From Flavobacteriales bacterium (GTDB lineage Bacteria > Bacteroidota > Bacteroidia > Flavobacteriales_F > PHOS-HE28), in assembly GCA_016719225.1 (NCBI GenBank), contig JADKAN010000005.1, forward strand, positions 62,001 through 126,000: a stretch of DNA of 64,000 nucleotides, read 5' to 3'. Shown piece by piece: positions 15,476 to 24,497 of the stretch; the first letter of the stretch is position 1; each line of letters starts with the position of its first letter. The position numbers were made by a program, and so were the translations under genes. The notes under the pieces were generated by a model. That model made no database searches. It had not been told where the DNA came from and saw nothing but the letters and a program-made list of their open reading frames with translations.

Positions 15476-18043
15476 ATGGCATCGAGCAACGCGTACGACC
15501 TGGTGATCGTGGAGTCACCCGCCAAGGCCAAGACCATCGAGAAGTATCTCGGTCCCGGCTTTACCGTGCTTAGCAGCTTCGGCCATGTGCGCGACCTGCC
15601 GGAGCGTGATCTCAGCGTTGACACAGAGAATGGCTTCGAGCCGAACTACATCGTGCCGGACGATAAAAAGAGCAAGCTGGCCGAGTTGCGGCGACAGGCG
15701 AACAAGGCCAGTACTGTGTGGCTCGCGACTGACGAGGACCGCGAAGGGGAGGCCATCAGCTGGCACTTGAAGGAGGCGCTGGAGTTAGCCGACAGTAAGG
15801 TGAAGCGCGTAACCTTCAATGAGATCACCAAAAAGGCCGTTACCGAGGCCATGGCCGCCCCACGTAACATCGACCTCCATCTGGTGGATGCCCAACAGGC
15901 ACGCCGCGTGCTGGACCGCTTGGTGGGGTACGAGTTAAGTCCTGTGCTCTGGCGCAAAGTGAGACCCAGCCTCAGTGCGGGCCGCGTGCAGAGCGTGGCC
16001 GTGCGTCTGATCGTGGACCGCGAACGCGAGATCATCGGGTTCGACGCTAAGAGCGCGTTCCGCATCACTGCCCAGTTCCTTACCGCAGGCAAGGCCGCTG
16101 TAAAAGCCGACCTGCCCCAGCGCTTCGCCACCGAAGCAGAAGCCTTGGATTTCTTGAAAGGCTGCGTCGGCGCGGAATTCACGGTGAAGGCCGTGGAGAA
16201 GAAGCCCGCCAAACGCACCCCCGCTGCACCGTTCACTACCTCCACCCTTCAGCAGGAAGCCTCCCGGAAGCTGGGATATGGCGTGGACCGCACCATGCGT
16301 ATCGCACAGGGCCTGTATGAGCAGGGGCACATCACCTACATGCGTACCGACAGCGTCAACCTCAGTGAGTTCGCCATCGGCGCAGCCGTGGAGACCATCA
16401 CCGCGCAGTACGGTGCACGCTACAGCAAGTCCCGCAGGTTCACCAGCAAGAGCAAGGGAGCACAAGAGGCTCACGAAGCCATCCGCCCGGCGGATATGAT
16501 GGTGCGTAATGCAGGCAGCGACCGCGACGCCGAAAAACTTTACGACCTCATTTGGAAGCGCACCCTGGCCAGCCAAATGGCCGATGCGGAACTGGAAAAG
16601 ACCGTGGTGGATATCGCCATCAGTACCCGTCCGGCCGACATGCTTCGGGCTCAGGGCGAAGTGATCATCTTCGATGGTTTTCTCAAGGTTTACCTCGAAG
16701 GCAAGGACGATGAGGACGATGGCGAGCAGGAAGGCCTGCTGCCTGACATGCGGCAAGGGGAACAACTCGCTTTGCAGGAGATGGCAGCCACACAGCGTTA
16801 CGATCGGCCATCGCCCCGCTACACCGAGGCCAGCTTAGTGAAAAAGCTCGAAGAGCTGGGCATCGGACGTCCATCCACTTACGCGCCGACCATCAGCACC
16901 GTGCAAAAGCGCGGATATGTGGTCAAGGAGAACCGCGAAGGCGTTCAGCGGCCGTACCGCATCCTCACCTTGGCCAACGGCAGCATCAGCGACAAGACCG
17001 CCACCGAGAATACAGGTGCGGAAAAACAGAAACTATTTCCCACCGACATCGGCATGGTGGTGAACGATTTCCTCGTGGAGCACTTTCCCACAATAGTGGA
17101 CTTCCACTTCACCGCCAAGGTGGAGGAGGAATTCGACGTGATCGCCGAGGGAAAGGAGAACTGGCGCGAAATGATCGGCCGGTTCTATAAGCCTTTCCAC
17201 GCTACCATCGGCATCGTTGTGGAAACCGCTGACCGCGCATCGGGTTCCCGCGTTCTGGGGCAAGACCCCAAGACCGGCAAGGATGTTGTGGCCCGAATCG
17301 GCCGCTTCGGCCCCATGGTGCAGATCGGCAGCGTGGATGATGAAGAGAAGCCCAAATTCGCTTCCATCCGCAAGGACCAAAGCATCGCCAGCATCACCTT
17401 CGAGGAAGCGATGGACCTGTTCAAACTGCCACGCACCTTGGGCAAGATCGGAGAAGATGAAGTGATCGTCGGCATCGGTCGATTCGGCCCTTACGTGAAG
17501 CTCGGTCCCTCTTTCGCAAGCCTCACTCAGGAGGATGACCCACTAACTCTCTTACTGCCCCGCGCCATTGAACTGATCGACCTGAAGAAGGCGGCCAGCA
17601 AAACGCGTGAGCTGGGAGAATACGAAGGCGGTATGCTGGAGGTGGGCAGAGGCCGCTTCGGTCCCTTTGTAAGACACGGAAAAGTCTATGCCAACATTCC
17701 CAAGGGTGAAGATCCAGAGGCCTTGACCCTGGATCGCGGTATAGAGCTTGTCAAGACGAAGCTGGAAGGTGCCCGGGCGAAGGTCCTGAAGGTGTACGAA
17801 GGCTCGGAGGTGCAAGTGCTCGCCGGTCGTTATGGGCCCTATATCACCGATGGTTCCAAGAATGCAAACGTGCCAAAAGGGAAAGAACCGGACGATGTGA
17901 GCTTGGAGGAAGCCCTGAAACTGCTGGCCGAGGCGCCGGAACGCAAGGGCAAGAAAAAGTCGGCGCCTAAAAAGGCAGCCGTCAAGAAGGCAGCACCCAA
18001 GAAAAAGACCGCCGCAAAGAAAAAAGCGGCCAAGAAGAAGTAG
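15476..18043 (+). CDS. topA: DNA topoisomerase I
   Basis: This 855-residue type IA topoisomerase relaxes negative supercoils. The Toprim domain (LVIVESPAKAKTIEKYLG at the start, acidic LATDEDREGEAISWHL) is followed by the cleavage domain with active Tyr288 in ITYMRTDSVN. The second half carries several GRFGPxV-type repeats (IGRFGPMVQIGS, IGRFGPYVKLG, RGRFGPFVRHG, AGRYGPYITDG) in place of zinc fingers, as in other Bacteroidota. A Lys/Ala-rich tail of about 30 residues probably grips DNA. ATG 15476 (MASSNAYD) is preferred; ATG 15440 would add 12 residues. A hairpin at 18072-18093 follows the stop. Confidence 0.96.
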   Translation: MASSNAYDLVIVESPAKAKTIEKYLGPGFTVLSSFGHVRDLPERDLSVDTENGFEPNYIVPDDKKSKLAELRRQANKASTVWLATDEDREGEAISWHLKEALELADSKVKRVTFNEITKKAVTEAMAAPRNIDLHLVDAQQARRVLDRLVGYELSPVLWRKVRPSLSAGRVQSVAVRLIVDREREIIGFDAKSAFRITAQFLTAGKAAVKADLPQRFATEAEALDFLKGCVGAEFTVKAVEKKPAKRTPAAPFTTSTLQQEASRKLGYGVDRTMRIAQGLYEQGHITYMRTDSVNLSEFAIGAAVETITAQYGARYSKSRRFTSKSKGAQEAHEAIRPADMMVRNAGSDRDAEKLYDLIWKRTLASQMADAELEKTVVDIAISTRPADMLRAQGEVIIFDGFLKVYLEGKDDEDDGEQEGLLPDMRQGEQLALQEMAATQRYDRPSPRYTEASLVKKLEELGIGRPSTYAPTISTVQKRGYVVKENREGVQRPYRILTLANGSISDKTATENTGAEKQKLFPTDIGMVVNDFLVEHFPTIVDFHFTAKVEEEFDVIAEGKENWREMIGRFYKPFHATIGIVVETADRASGSRVLGQDPKTGKDVVARIGRFGPMVQIGSVDDEEKPKFASIRKDQSIASITFEEAMDLFKLPRTLGKIGEDEVIVGIGRFGPYVKLGPSFASLTQEDDPLTLLLPRAIELIDLKKAASKTRELGEYEGGMLEVGRGRFGPFVRHGKVYANIPKGEDPEALTLDRGIELVKTKLEGARAKVLKVYEGSEVQVLAGRYGPYITDGSKNANVPKGKEPDDVSLEEALKLLAEAPERKGKKKSAPKKAAVKKAAPKKKTAAKKKAAKKK

Positions 18044-18071
18044 GTGCTACCAACGATGCACAATGGTATTG

Positions 18072-18100
18072 GAAGCTTGACCTGCCAAGCTTCGCGAAGC
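18072..18100. repeat. hairpin and palindrome after topA
   Basis: Two nested structures overlap here. One is a perfect 8-base stem (GAAGCTTG / CAAGCTTC, 18072-18093) with a six-base loop. The other is a perfect 12-base palindrome GCTTCGCGAAGC at 18089-18100. CCTGC/GCAGG words flank them. There is no T-run, so this is either a weak terminator of topA or a copy of a small palindromic repeat. Confidence 0.4.
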
Positions 18101-18140
18101 AGGCTCCTGCCGAAACACTAACATCCTACTGTGCGCATTT

Positions 18141-18148
18141 GACCTTTG
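18141..18148 (+). promoter_or_regulatory. promoter-like box before the arginase-fold gene
   Basis: GACCTTTG differs from the TAnnTTTG consensus only at the first base. The same variant stands before era and before a DUF2892 gene in this window. It lies 40 bases upstream of the proposed ATG and overlaps a TTG that could otherwise be read as a longer start. Confidence 0.35.
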
Positions 18149-18187
18149 CTGGATCCCACAACCGGCAAGGCTCCGGCGATCTTCGCC

Positions 18188-19381
18188 ATGTCCAAGAGAC
18201 AAGCGCCGCGCATGGAAAGCCGTATCTATTTCAAGCCTTCGGAACAGTTCGGGGCCAGCCGTCCCGAATGGTCCGCCAATACGATCGGCGACAGTTGCCT
18301 TTTCCACGGGCCGGGCGGCATGCCCGATCTGGAAGGGGTGAAAGTGGCCATTATTGGCGTGGTTGACGACCCCGGCCACGCCAAACCCCGCGGGTGTGTG
18401 GACGGACCGGATGCGGTACGCGAGCAGCTTTACCAGTTGCACATGCCGGCGAATTCCTTCGGTATTGCCGATCTCGGCGATCTGCATCCGGGACATACTT
18501 CAGAGGACACGCGCCATGCCTTGGCGGAGACCATCGCGGAACTGGTGCGTTTGAATATCGTGCCCATGATCATCGGGGGCGGGCAGGCACATACGTTCAC
18601 GCAGTACCTCGCTTATGAGAAGCTGGAACGCACTGCTAACTTGGTGTGTATAGACAGCCGTTTCGACCTCGGCGAACCCGGCCAAGGCCTTGCGGAGACC
18701 AGTTATCTCAGCCACATCGTGATGCGGCAGCCGAACTATCTGTTCAACTACAGCAATCTAGGGTATCAGACCTACCTCGTGGACCAGCCCGGGATCGAGT
18801 TGCTGGATAAGCTCTTTTTCGACGCGCACCGCTTGGGCGAGCTCCGTGCCAATATCTCGGAGGCCGAACCTGTTTTGCGCAATGCGGACACCGTTAGCGT
18901 TGACATGTCCTGCATCCGCCGGAGTGATGCTCCCGGCACCACACGGCCAGGACCGAACGGGTTCCACGGTGAAGAGGTTTGCCAGATCATGCGGTATGCC
19001 GGCATCAGCGAGAAGGTGACATCCGTCGGCCTGTACGAGATGGATCCATGGCGCGACCAGGATAAAGCCACCGCACAACTGGCCGCGCAAATGCTGTGGT
19101 GCTTCCTGGATGGCTTCGGAAGCCGGACAAATGATCTTCCTTGGATGGACCGTAAGCGGTTCACCCGTTTCCATGTGCCCATTAAGGGTCATGAACAGGA
19201 AATGGTGTTCTACAAAAGCACCGTGAGTGACCGCTGGTGGATGGATGTGCCATATCGCGCTGAACAGGAAGCACGGTTCGAACGCCATCACTTGGTGCCG
19301 TGTGCTTACAGCGACTACATGGCCGCGTGCCGTGAGGAAGTACCCGACCGATGGTGGCGCACTTTCCAGAAACTGGTCTAA
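18188..19381 (+). CDS. degenerate arginase-fold protein of the type IX secretion locus
   Basis: The 397-residue protein belongs to the ureohydrolase (arginase/formimidoylglutamase) fold, but the metal-binding motifs are altered. GGGH is GGGQAHT, the D-A-H-x-D motif is IDSRFD with Arg for His, and the D-x-D of the third motif is VDMSCIR. Typical members need two manganese ions held by these residues, so catalysis is doubtful. The surroundings are well conserved (SDAPGTTRPGPNGFHGEEVC), so the protein is kept under selection. It precedes porP and gldKLMN on the same strand. The name formimidoylglutamase would be misleading. ATG 18188 is used; ATG 18212 (MESRIYFKP) is equally possible. Confidence 0.82.
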   Translation: MSKRQAPRMESRIYFKPSEQFGASRPEWSANTIGDSCLFHGPGGMPDLEGVKVAIIGVVDDPGHAKPRGCVDGPDAVREQLYQLHMPANSFGIADLGDLHPGHTSEDTRHALAETIAELVRLNIVPMIIGGGQAHTFTQYLAYEKLERTANLVCIDSRFDLGEPGQGLAETSYLSHIVMRQPNYLFNYSNLGYQTYLVDQPGIELLDKLFFDAHRLGELRANISEAEPVLRNADTVSVDMSCIRRSDAPGTTRPGPNGFHGEEVCQIMRYAGISEKVTSVGLYEMDPWRDQDKATAQLAAQMLWCFLDGFGSRTNDLPWMDRKRFTRFHVPIKGHEQEMVFYKSTVSDRWWMDVPYRAEQEARFERHHLVPCAYSDYMAACREEVPDRWWRTFQKLV

Positions 19382-19509
19382 GGAAAAAAACAGACGCTTT
19401 GGCAAAGAAAGATCGGGCAATGGGGTTTTTTGCTATTTTGGCGGCGTAAACGCGTGGTGCTCCTGCCTGGCATTTTGCCTGAAAGCCGCGCCAAACAACA
19501 AGAAATCGA

Positions 19510-20445
19510 ATGAGGGGAATAATTACTGCGGTGGTGTGCGCGGCACTTGTTGGATCTTCTTATGGCCAACAGGACCCGCAATTCAGTCAGTACATGTTCG
19601 ACCGATTGTCGGTGAATCCGGCAGTTGCTGGTTCCGCTGGTAGTATCTGTGCCACCGCTTTACTCAGGCAGCAGTGGACGGGGTTCGACGGCGCACCGAA
19701 GACCGGGCTTATCAACCTTCAGGGTCCGCTCACCAAGATCAACAGCGGTATAGGCCTTTCGGTCTATTTTGACAAGCTGGGCCAAGAAAGCAGCACCATT
19801 GCGCGTCTGCATTATGCTTACCATTTCAAGGTCGGTAGCCAAAGCACGTTGAGTGCAGGCGTTTATCTGGGTATGACCAGCCGTGGGCTCGAGGGCAAGT
19901 GGATCGCCATCGACCCTGTTGCCAATGATAATTCCATCTCGGCTGGCAGTAGCAGCGCCACTGGTTTCGACGCAGGGGCCGGCGTTTACTACAAGTCGCC
20001 CAATTTGTGGCTGGGTGTTTCCAGTACCCAGTTGCCCGAAACGGACCTAAAGAGCGTGAACATCCAGAACGTTCGCCATTACTATGTACAAGCCGGATAC
20101 AACTGGGCTCTTGGCGGCAACAAGAAGTATACGCTGCAACCCGGTTTGCTGTTGAAGAGCGATGCCACTTCGACCCAGATCGATATCGGGGCGCTTTTCC
20201 TGTATGACGAAACGGTATGGGTGGGTGCGAGCTACCGCACCGAGGATGCCATCGCCCCCATGATCGGCTACCAGTACAAGTTCCCCAAGGGTGACAGCAT
20301 GCTGCGCATCGGTTACAGCTATGACGTTACCACTTCGGATCTTAAGAATTACAGCAGTGGCAGCCATGAGATCATGCTGAACTACTGCTTCATGATCGTT
20401 AAACCGGTGGTGAACGAGATCTACCACCACCCACGTTTCCTCTAA
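19510..20445 (+). CDS. porP: PorP/SprF-family outer-membrane protein
   Basis: This 311-residue protein has a signal peptide (MRGIITAVVCAALVGSSYG) and the family opening QQDPQFSQYMFDRLSVNPAVAGS. Strands typical of a 14-stranded barrel follow (LHYAYHFKVGSQSTLSAGVYLG, MLRIGYSYDVTTSD). The C-terminal SSGSHEIMLNYCF is also diagnostic. PorP/SprF proteins dock type IX cargo adhesins and PorE-like partners at the outer membrane and sit beside gldK in many Bacteroidota. It starts 128 bases after the arginase-fold gene and is followed by gldKLMN on the same strand. Confidence 0.93.
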   Translation: MRGIITAVVCAALVGSSYGQQDPQFSQYMFDRLSVNPAVAGSAGSICATALLRQQWTGFDGAPKTGLINLQGPLTKINSGIGLSVYFDKLGQESSTIARLHYAYHFKVGSQSTLSAGVYLGMTSRGLEGKWIAIDPVANDNSISAGSSSATGFDAGAGVYYKSPNLWLGVSSTQLPETDLKSVNIQNVRHYYVQAGYNWALGGNKKYTLQPGLLLKSDATSTQIDIGALFLYDETVWVGASYRTEDAIAPMIGYQYKFPKGDSMLRIGYSYDVTTSDLKNYSSGSHEIMLNYCFMIVKPVVNEIYHHPRFL

Positions 20446-20571
20446 GCTGCGCAACAATTAGGACCCGTTCAACGTATTATGTCCGTCCAGTGGTGACCCG
20501 GAATGTCGGGTAGCCTAAAAGGAACCCTGCAAGGAACCTGGACAGGCCGGATCGGTAAAACAAGGAAGAAC

Positions 20572-21924
20572 ATGGAACATCGTCCCATAGTCTATCTCTG
20601 CGCCATAGCGCTTCTGGCCAGTTGTGGCCAAGGCGGTCAAGGGCAGTTGATCGGGGTGCAGGGGAGGCCCTCATGGTATGAGGTGGACCCCTATGGGATG
20701 AATTACATCCCGTTGGGTAGCTATACCATGGGCCCCAGCGACCAGGACGCGCCCTATGCGCAGGTTGCCAAGAGCAAGACCGTCTCTATCCAGGCCTTCT
20801 ATATGGATCAGACGGAGATCAGCAACAACGAGTACCGCCAGTTCGTGGAATACGTGGTGGACAGTACCGCCAAGCGCATCCTCGGCGATGAGGACATTGG
20901 CGAACACGTTATTTCAGAGGATGAATTCGGCGAAGAGATCGATCCCCCTGTGATCAATTGGAAGGAGCGTATTGATTGGGGAGGTGAGGAAGAACGCGAG
21001 GCCTTGGCTGACCTGTTCTACCCTGAAAGCGAACAGTTCTATCGTCGCAAAGAGATCGACACGCGCAAGCTGATGTTCGAGTACTATTGGATAGACCTGA
21101 AGGAAGCCGCGCGCAAGAGCGGAAAGGACCTGGATCTCAGCTACACCGATGTGAAGGGCGGCAACAATGCCATCCGCAGCCACAGCGATCGCAGTAAATT
21201 CATTATCAAGGAAGTGATCAACGTTTACCCCGATACGTTGACATGGGTGCATGACTTCACCTATGCCTATAATGAGCCGATGACAGAGAACTACTTCTGG
21301 CATCCTGCCTATGACGACTACCCTGTGGTTGGCGTCACTTGGAGCCAAGCGAAGGCTTTCAACGTGTGGCGCACGCAGAATATGATGAACGCATGGCTGC
21401 AGAGCGAAGGGGAACCTTTCATCAATCACTATCGCCTACCGACCGAGGCCGAATGGGAATACGCGGCACGCGGCGGACTGGACCTTTCCCCCTTCCCTTG
21501 GGGTGGCCCTTATATCCGTAACCGCAGTGGTTGCTTCTTGGCCAACTTCAAGCCGTTGAACGGGAACTATACCGATGACGGTGGATTCCATACTGTGCCC
21601 GTGGACAGCTACTCCGCGAACGATTACGGACTTTACAACATGAGCGGTAACGTGGCTGAGTGGACCAGCACGGCTTTTGACGAAAGCGTGTACGATTTTG
21701 ACCACGACATGAACCCGGAATATTCCTACGATGCGTTAGCTAACGACCCGCCCGCCATGAAGCGGAAAGTGGTACGCGGTGGCTCGTTCAAGGACGTGGG
21801 ACTTTATCTCCAGACCGGTACGCGTGCCTACGAGTACCAGGACACCGCTAAATGCTACATCGGGTTCCGCAGTGCCCTTACATACTTGGGCCGCGGTAAG
21901 GCGGTGAACGCAGAAGATCTCTGA
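20572..21924 (+). CDS. gldK: type IX secretion ring lipoprotein GldK
   Basis: The 450-residue lipoprotein has a signal and lipobox (IVYLCAIALLASCGQG) and a formylglycine-generating-enzyme-like (SUMF1) domain: IPLGSYTMGPSD, DQTEISNNEYRQFV, and late RLPTEAEWEYAARGG, GNVAEWT and VVRGGSFKD motifs. GldK with GldN forms the periplasmic ring under the outer membrane in the type IX machine; the FGE fold is structural, not catalytic. The start is ATG 20572, where the lipoprotein signal begins, although the frame opens at 20503. It leads gldLMN, spaced by 53 bases. Confidence 0.96.
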   Translation: MEHRPIVYLCAIALLASCGQGGQGQLIGVQGRPSWYEVDPYGMNYIPLGSYTMGPSDQDAPYAQVAKSKTVSIQAFYMDQTEISNNEYRQFVEYVVDSTAKRILGDEDIGEHVISEDEFGEEIDPPVINWKERIDWGGEEEREALADLFYPESEQFYRRKEIDTRKLMFEYYWIDLKEAARKSGKDLDLSYTDVKGGNNAIRSHSDRSKFIIKEVINVYPDTLTWVHDFTYAYNEPMTENYFWHPAYDDYPVVGVTWSQAKAFNVWRTQNMMNAWLQSEGEPFINHYRLPTEAEWEYAARGGLDLSPFPWGGPYIRNRSGCFLANFKPLNGNYTDDGGFHTVPVDSYSANDYGLYNMSGNVAEWTSTAFDESVYDFDHDMNPEYSYDALANDPPAMKRKVVRGGSFKDVGLYLQTGTRAYEYQDTAKCYIGFRSALTYLGRGKAVNAEDL

Positions 21925-21977
21925 GCAATAGGACCGCGAGCATAATTAGGAACAATCAAAAAGCAAGGAACCACAGC

Positions 21978-22766
21978 ATGAAACCAGGCAGCAAAAGGTG
22001 GAAGAAGTTCATGGCCAAGTTGTACGGATTGGGTGCCGCTGTGGTGCTTGTCGGTGCATTGTTCAAGATCCAGCACTGGCCTATGGCCGACTTCTTCCTT
22101 ATCATCGGTCTGAGCACGGAAGCCATCATCTTCGCATTCTCCGCCTTTGAACCCTTGCACGAGGAACCGGATTGGAGTTTGGTCTACCCGGAATTGGCAA
22201 CGGCCGAGCACGCTATGGGAGAGGACTTCAAGAAGGATGACCAGCGCTCCATAACCGAGCAGTTGGATAACATGCTGGAAAGCGCCAAGATCGAACCTGA
22301 GCTTATCGAAAGTCTGGGTCAAGGCATGCGCAGCCTGAGCGATCAAGCACGCCAAATGGGCGAGATCACCGGTGCTGCAGCCGCTACCAGCGAATATGCT
22401 GAAAGTCTTAAAGGTGCTTCCAGCAAAGTGAGCCAACTCAGCGATAGCTATGCCAAAGCCAGCGAAAGCCTGGTTGGACTTACCGAGAATGTGGACGCAG
22501 GACGCAGTGCAGGCGAGAGTCTTGGCCGCATGAGCAAGAACCTTGGAGACCTCAACGAGATGTACGAACTACAACTCCGCACGAGCCGGGAGAAGATGGA
22601 AGCCGCCAACACGATGTTCGCGGGTATGGGCGAAATGCTCACTCACCTCCGCGACAGCGTGGACGACACCAAGCGCTACAAGGAGAATATCTCCGAGCTC
22701 AGCACCAACCTTGCCAAGCTCAACACCGTGTACGGCAACATGCTCAACGCCATGACCGTTCGTTGA
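21978..22766 (+). CDS. gldL: type IX secretion motor protein GldL
   Basis: This 262-residue inner-membrane protein has two N-terminal helices at about 15-35 and 40-62 (KLYGLGAAVVLVGALFKIQH, MADFFLIIGLSTEAIIFAFS), then a long cytoplasmic coiled-coil-like tail rich in Ser, Glu and Lys. GldL with GldM forms the proton-driven motor that powers type IX secretion and gliding. The Glu in the second helix (STEAIIF) is the expected ion-path residue. The gene lies between gldK and gldM. Confidence 0.95.
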   Translation: MKPGSKRWKKFMAKLYGLGAAVVLVGALFKIQHWPMADFFLIIGLSTEAIIFAFSAFEPLHEEPDWSLVYPELATAEHAMGEDFKKDDQRSITEQLDNMLESAKIEPELIESLGQGMRSLSDQARQMGEITGAAAATSEYAESLKGASSKVSQLSDSYAKASESLVGLTENVDAGRSAGESLGRMSKNLGDLNEMYELQLRTSREKMEAANTMFAGMGEMLTHLRDSVDDTKRYKENISELSTNLAKLNTVYGNMLNAMTVR

Positions 22767-22821
22767 ACGGGACAGGTAGCGCGCATCGTTTCATACTAAC
22801 CGACCAAAACCTAAGCCGAAC

Positions 22822-24477
22822 ATGTCAGGTGGTAATCTGTCCCCGAGGCAGAAGATGATCAACTTGATGTACTTGGTGCTGACGGCGCTTCTTGCGCTTA
22901 ACGTATCCAAGGAGATCCTCGATAGCTTCATCATCGTGAATGAAGGCTTGGAAAATACCAAGTCCACGTTCAAGGACAAGATGGACGCGACGTATGCCCA
23001 GTTCAGTGGCCTGGCCAAGGAGAACGAGGCGAAATACGGCGCAGCTTGGAAGGATGCACAGCAAGTTCAGGCTATGGCCACGCGCTTGGTTTCGCATATC
23101 GACACGCTCAAAGGCATGTTGATCTCCAAGACCGACGGAGTGCCGTTGGAGTCCGTGCTGGGCATGGACAATGGAGTGGACACCGTGCTCAATTTGGAAC
23201 ATGTGCACAACAAGGATAACAACACCCACATCACCGAGATGATGGTAGGGTCTGAACCTGCCAAACCCAAAGAAGGACCTTATACTGCGTCCGAGCTCCG
23301 TGGTATGTTGGAAAGCTTTCGCGATAAGGTGAAAGAAGCCGCTAAGGGTGAGCCAAAGCTGCAAGCCAGTGCCGACCGGATGTTCAATTTTGAAGACCGT
23401 AAGGACGCCAGCGGAACGTTGAACAATTGGAGTTCGATGAACTTCTACCACGTGCCTGTTGTGGCCGGTATCACCACCCTTTCAAAGATCCAAACGGATA
23501 TCCGTACCATGGAGAGCGAACTGGTCGGCCGCATGATGTCCGGTGTGGAATCGAAAACCTTCAAATTCAATACGTTGGAGGCCATCGTAAAGCCGCAAAG
23601 CAGCTATGTCACGGCCGGTGGCACCTACCGTGCGAGCATCTTCTTGGGTGCTTATGATAACCAGAACGCGCCGGAAGTGTTCATAGCAGGCCCCGGTGCG
23701 CGTGTGGACACCACAGTGAATCCGCCGGTGATCATTGGAGAGTCCCGCCAATTGCCGATGGAAGGGGCGAAAGCCATGCTGGAAGAAGCCGCCTCTGGCT
23801 CAGGTCTGAAGACTGTTACCGGCATCATCAAGTTCAAGCCCGTGGGCGGCGAACTGCAGATCCAGCCGTTCCGTACCGAATATGAAGTAGCAGCACCAAG
23901 TTTGGTGGTGAGCCCCACCAAGATGAACGTGTTCTATCGCGGCGTGGATAACCCGGTGAGCATCAGTGTGGCAGGATATAGCGCTTCGAATATTTCTCCC
24001 AGCATGACCAACGGTACGTTGAGCCGCGATAAGGATGGGTACATTGTGAAGCCCGGACCTGGCCAAACAGCCACGGTGAGCGTTTCCGTGACCAATGCAG
24101 ATGGTACGAAAAAGGGTATGCCAGGTGTGGAATTCCGCGTGAAAATGGTGCCTAATCCGACTCCTTACTTCGCAGGGAAAGGCGTGAACGATGCTACTGT
24201 CAAGAAGACGGAGCTTACCGCTGCACAGGGTGTGATCGCAAAGATGGAGAACTTTGAGTTCGATCTCCGTTTTGAAGTGGTGAGCTACACCGTGACCACC
24301 ACGATCGCAGGGAACGTCTTGGAGAAGCCCTGCACGGGCCCGGCGCTCAGCGGTGATGCAAAAGCCGTGTTGGAAAAAGTAAAATCCGGCCAAAAAGTCT
24401 TCATCGAGAACATCAAAGCCCGTGGCCCTGATGGCACTATCCGCAACCTTGGCGCCCTTTCATTCAAGGTGATCTGA
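22822..24477 (+). CDS. gldM: type IX secretion motor protein GldM
   Basis: This 551-residue protein starts with the diagnostic LSPRQKMINLMYLVLTALLA and LNVSKEILDSFI: one membrane helix carrying the conserved acidic/polar face. Four periplasmic domains follow (D1 with the long helical segment to ~200, then the beta-rich D2-D4; VSYTVTTT and LSFKVI near the end). It forms the rotating periplasmic shaft with GldL and contacts the GldKN ring. The spacing to gldL is 55 bases and to gldN 20 bases. Confidence 0.96.
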   Translation: MSGGNLSPRQKMINLMYLVLTALLALNVSKEILDSFIIVNEGLENTKSTFKDKMDATYAQFSGLAKENEAKYGAAWKDAQQVQAMATRLVSHIDTLKGMLISKTDGVPLESVLGMDNGVDTVLNLEHVHNKDNNTHITEMMVGSEPAKPKEGPYTASELRGMLESFRDKVKEAAKGEPKLQASADRMFNFEDRKDASGTLNNWSSMNFYHVPVVAGITTLSKIQTDIRTMESELVGRMMSGVESKTFKFNTLEAIVKPQSSYVTAGGTYRASIFLGAYDNQNAPEVFIAGPGARVDTTVNPPVIIGESRQLPMEGAKAMLEEAASGSGLKTVTGIIKFKPVGGELQIQPFRTEYEVAAPSLVVSPTKMNVFYRGVDNPVSISVAGYSASNISPSMTNGTLSRDKDGYIVKPGPGQTATVSVSVTNADGTKKGMPGVEFRVKMVPNPTPYFAGKGVNDATVKKTELTAAQGVIAKMENFEFDLRFEVVSYTVTTTIAGNVLEKPCTGPALSGDAKAVLEKVKSGQKVFIENIKARGPDGTIRNLGALSFKVI

Positions 24478-24497
24478 TCCAATTGAAACCGCAATCG

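Noticed and set aside
18188..19381. Active formimidoylglutamase of histidine degradation
   Set aside because: Metal ligands are replaced in three motifs and no hut genes are nearby.
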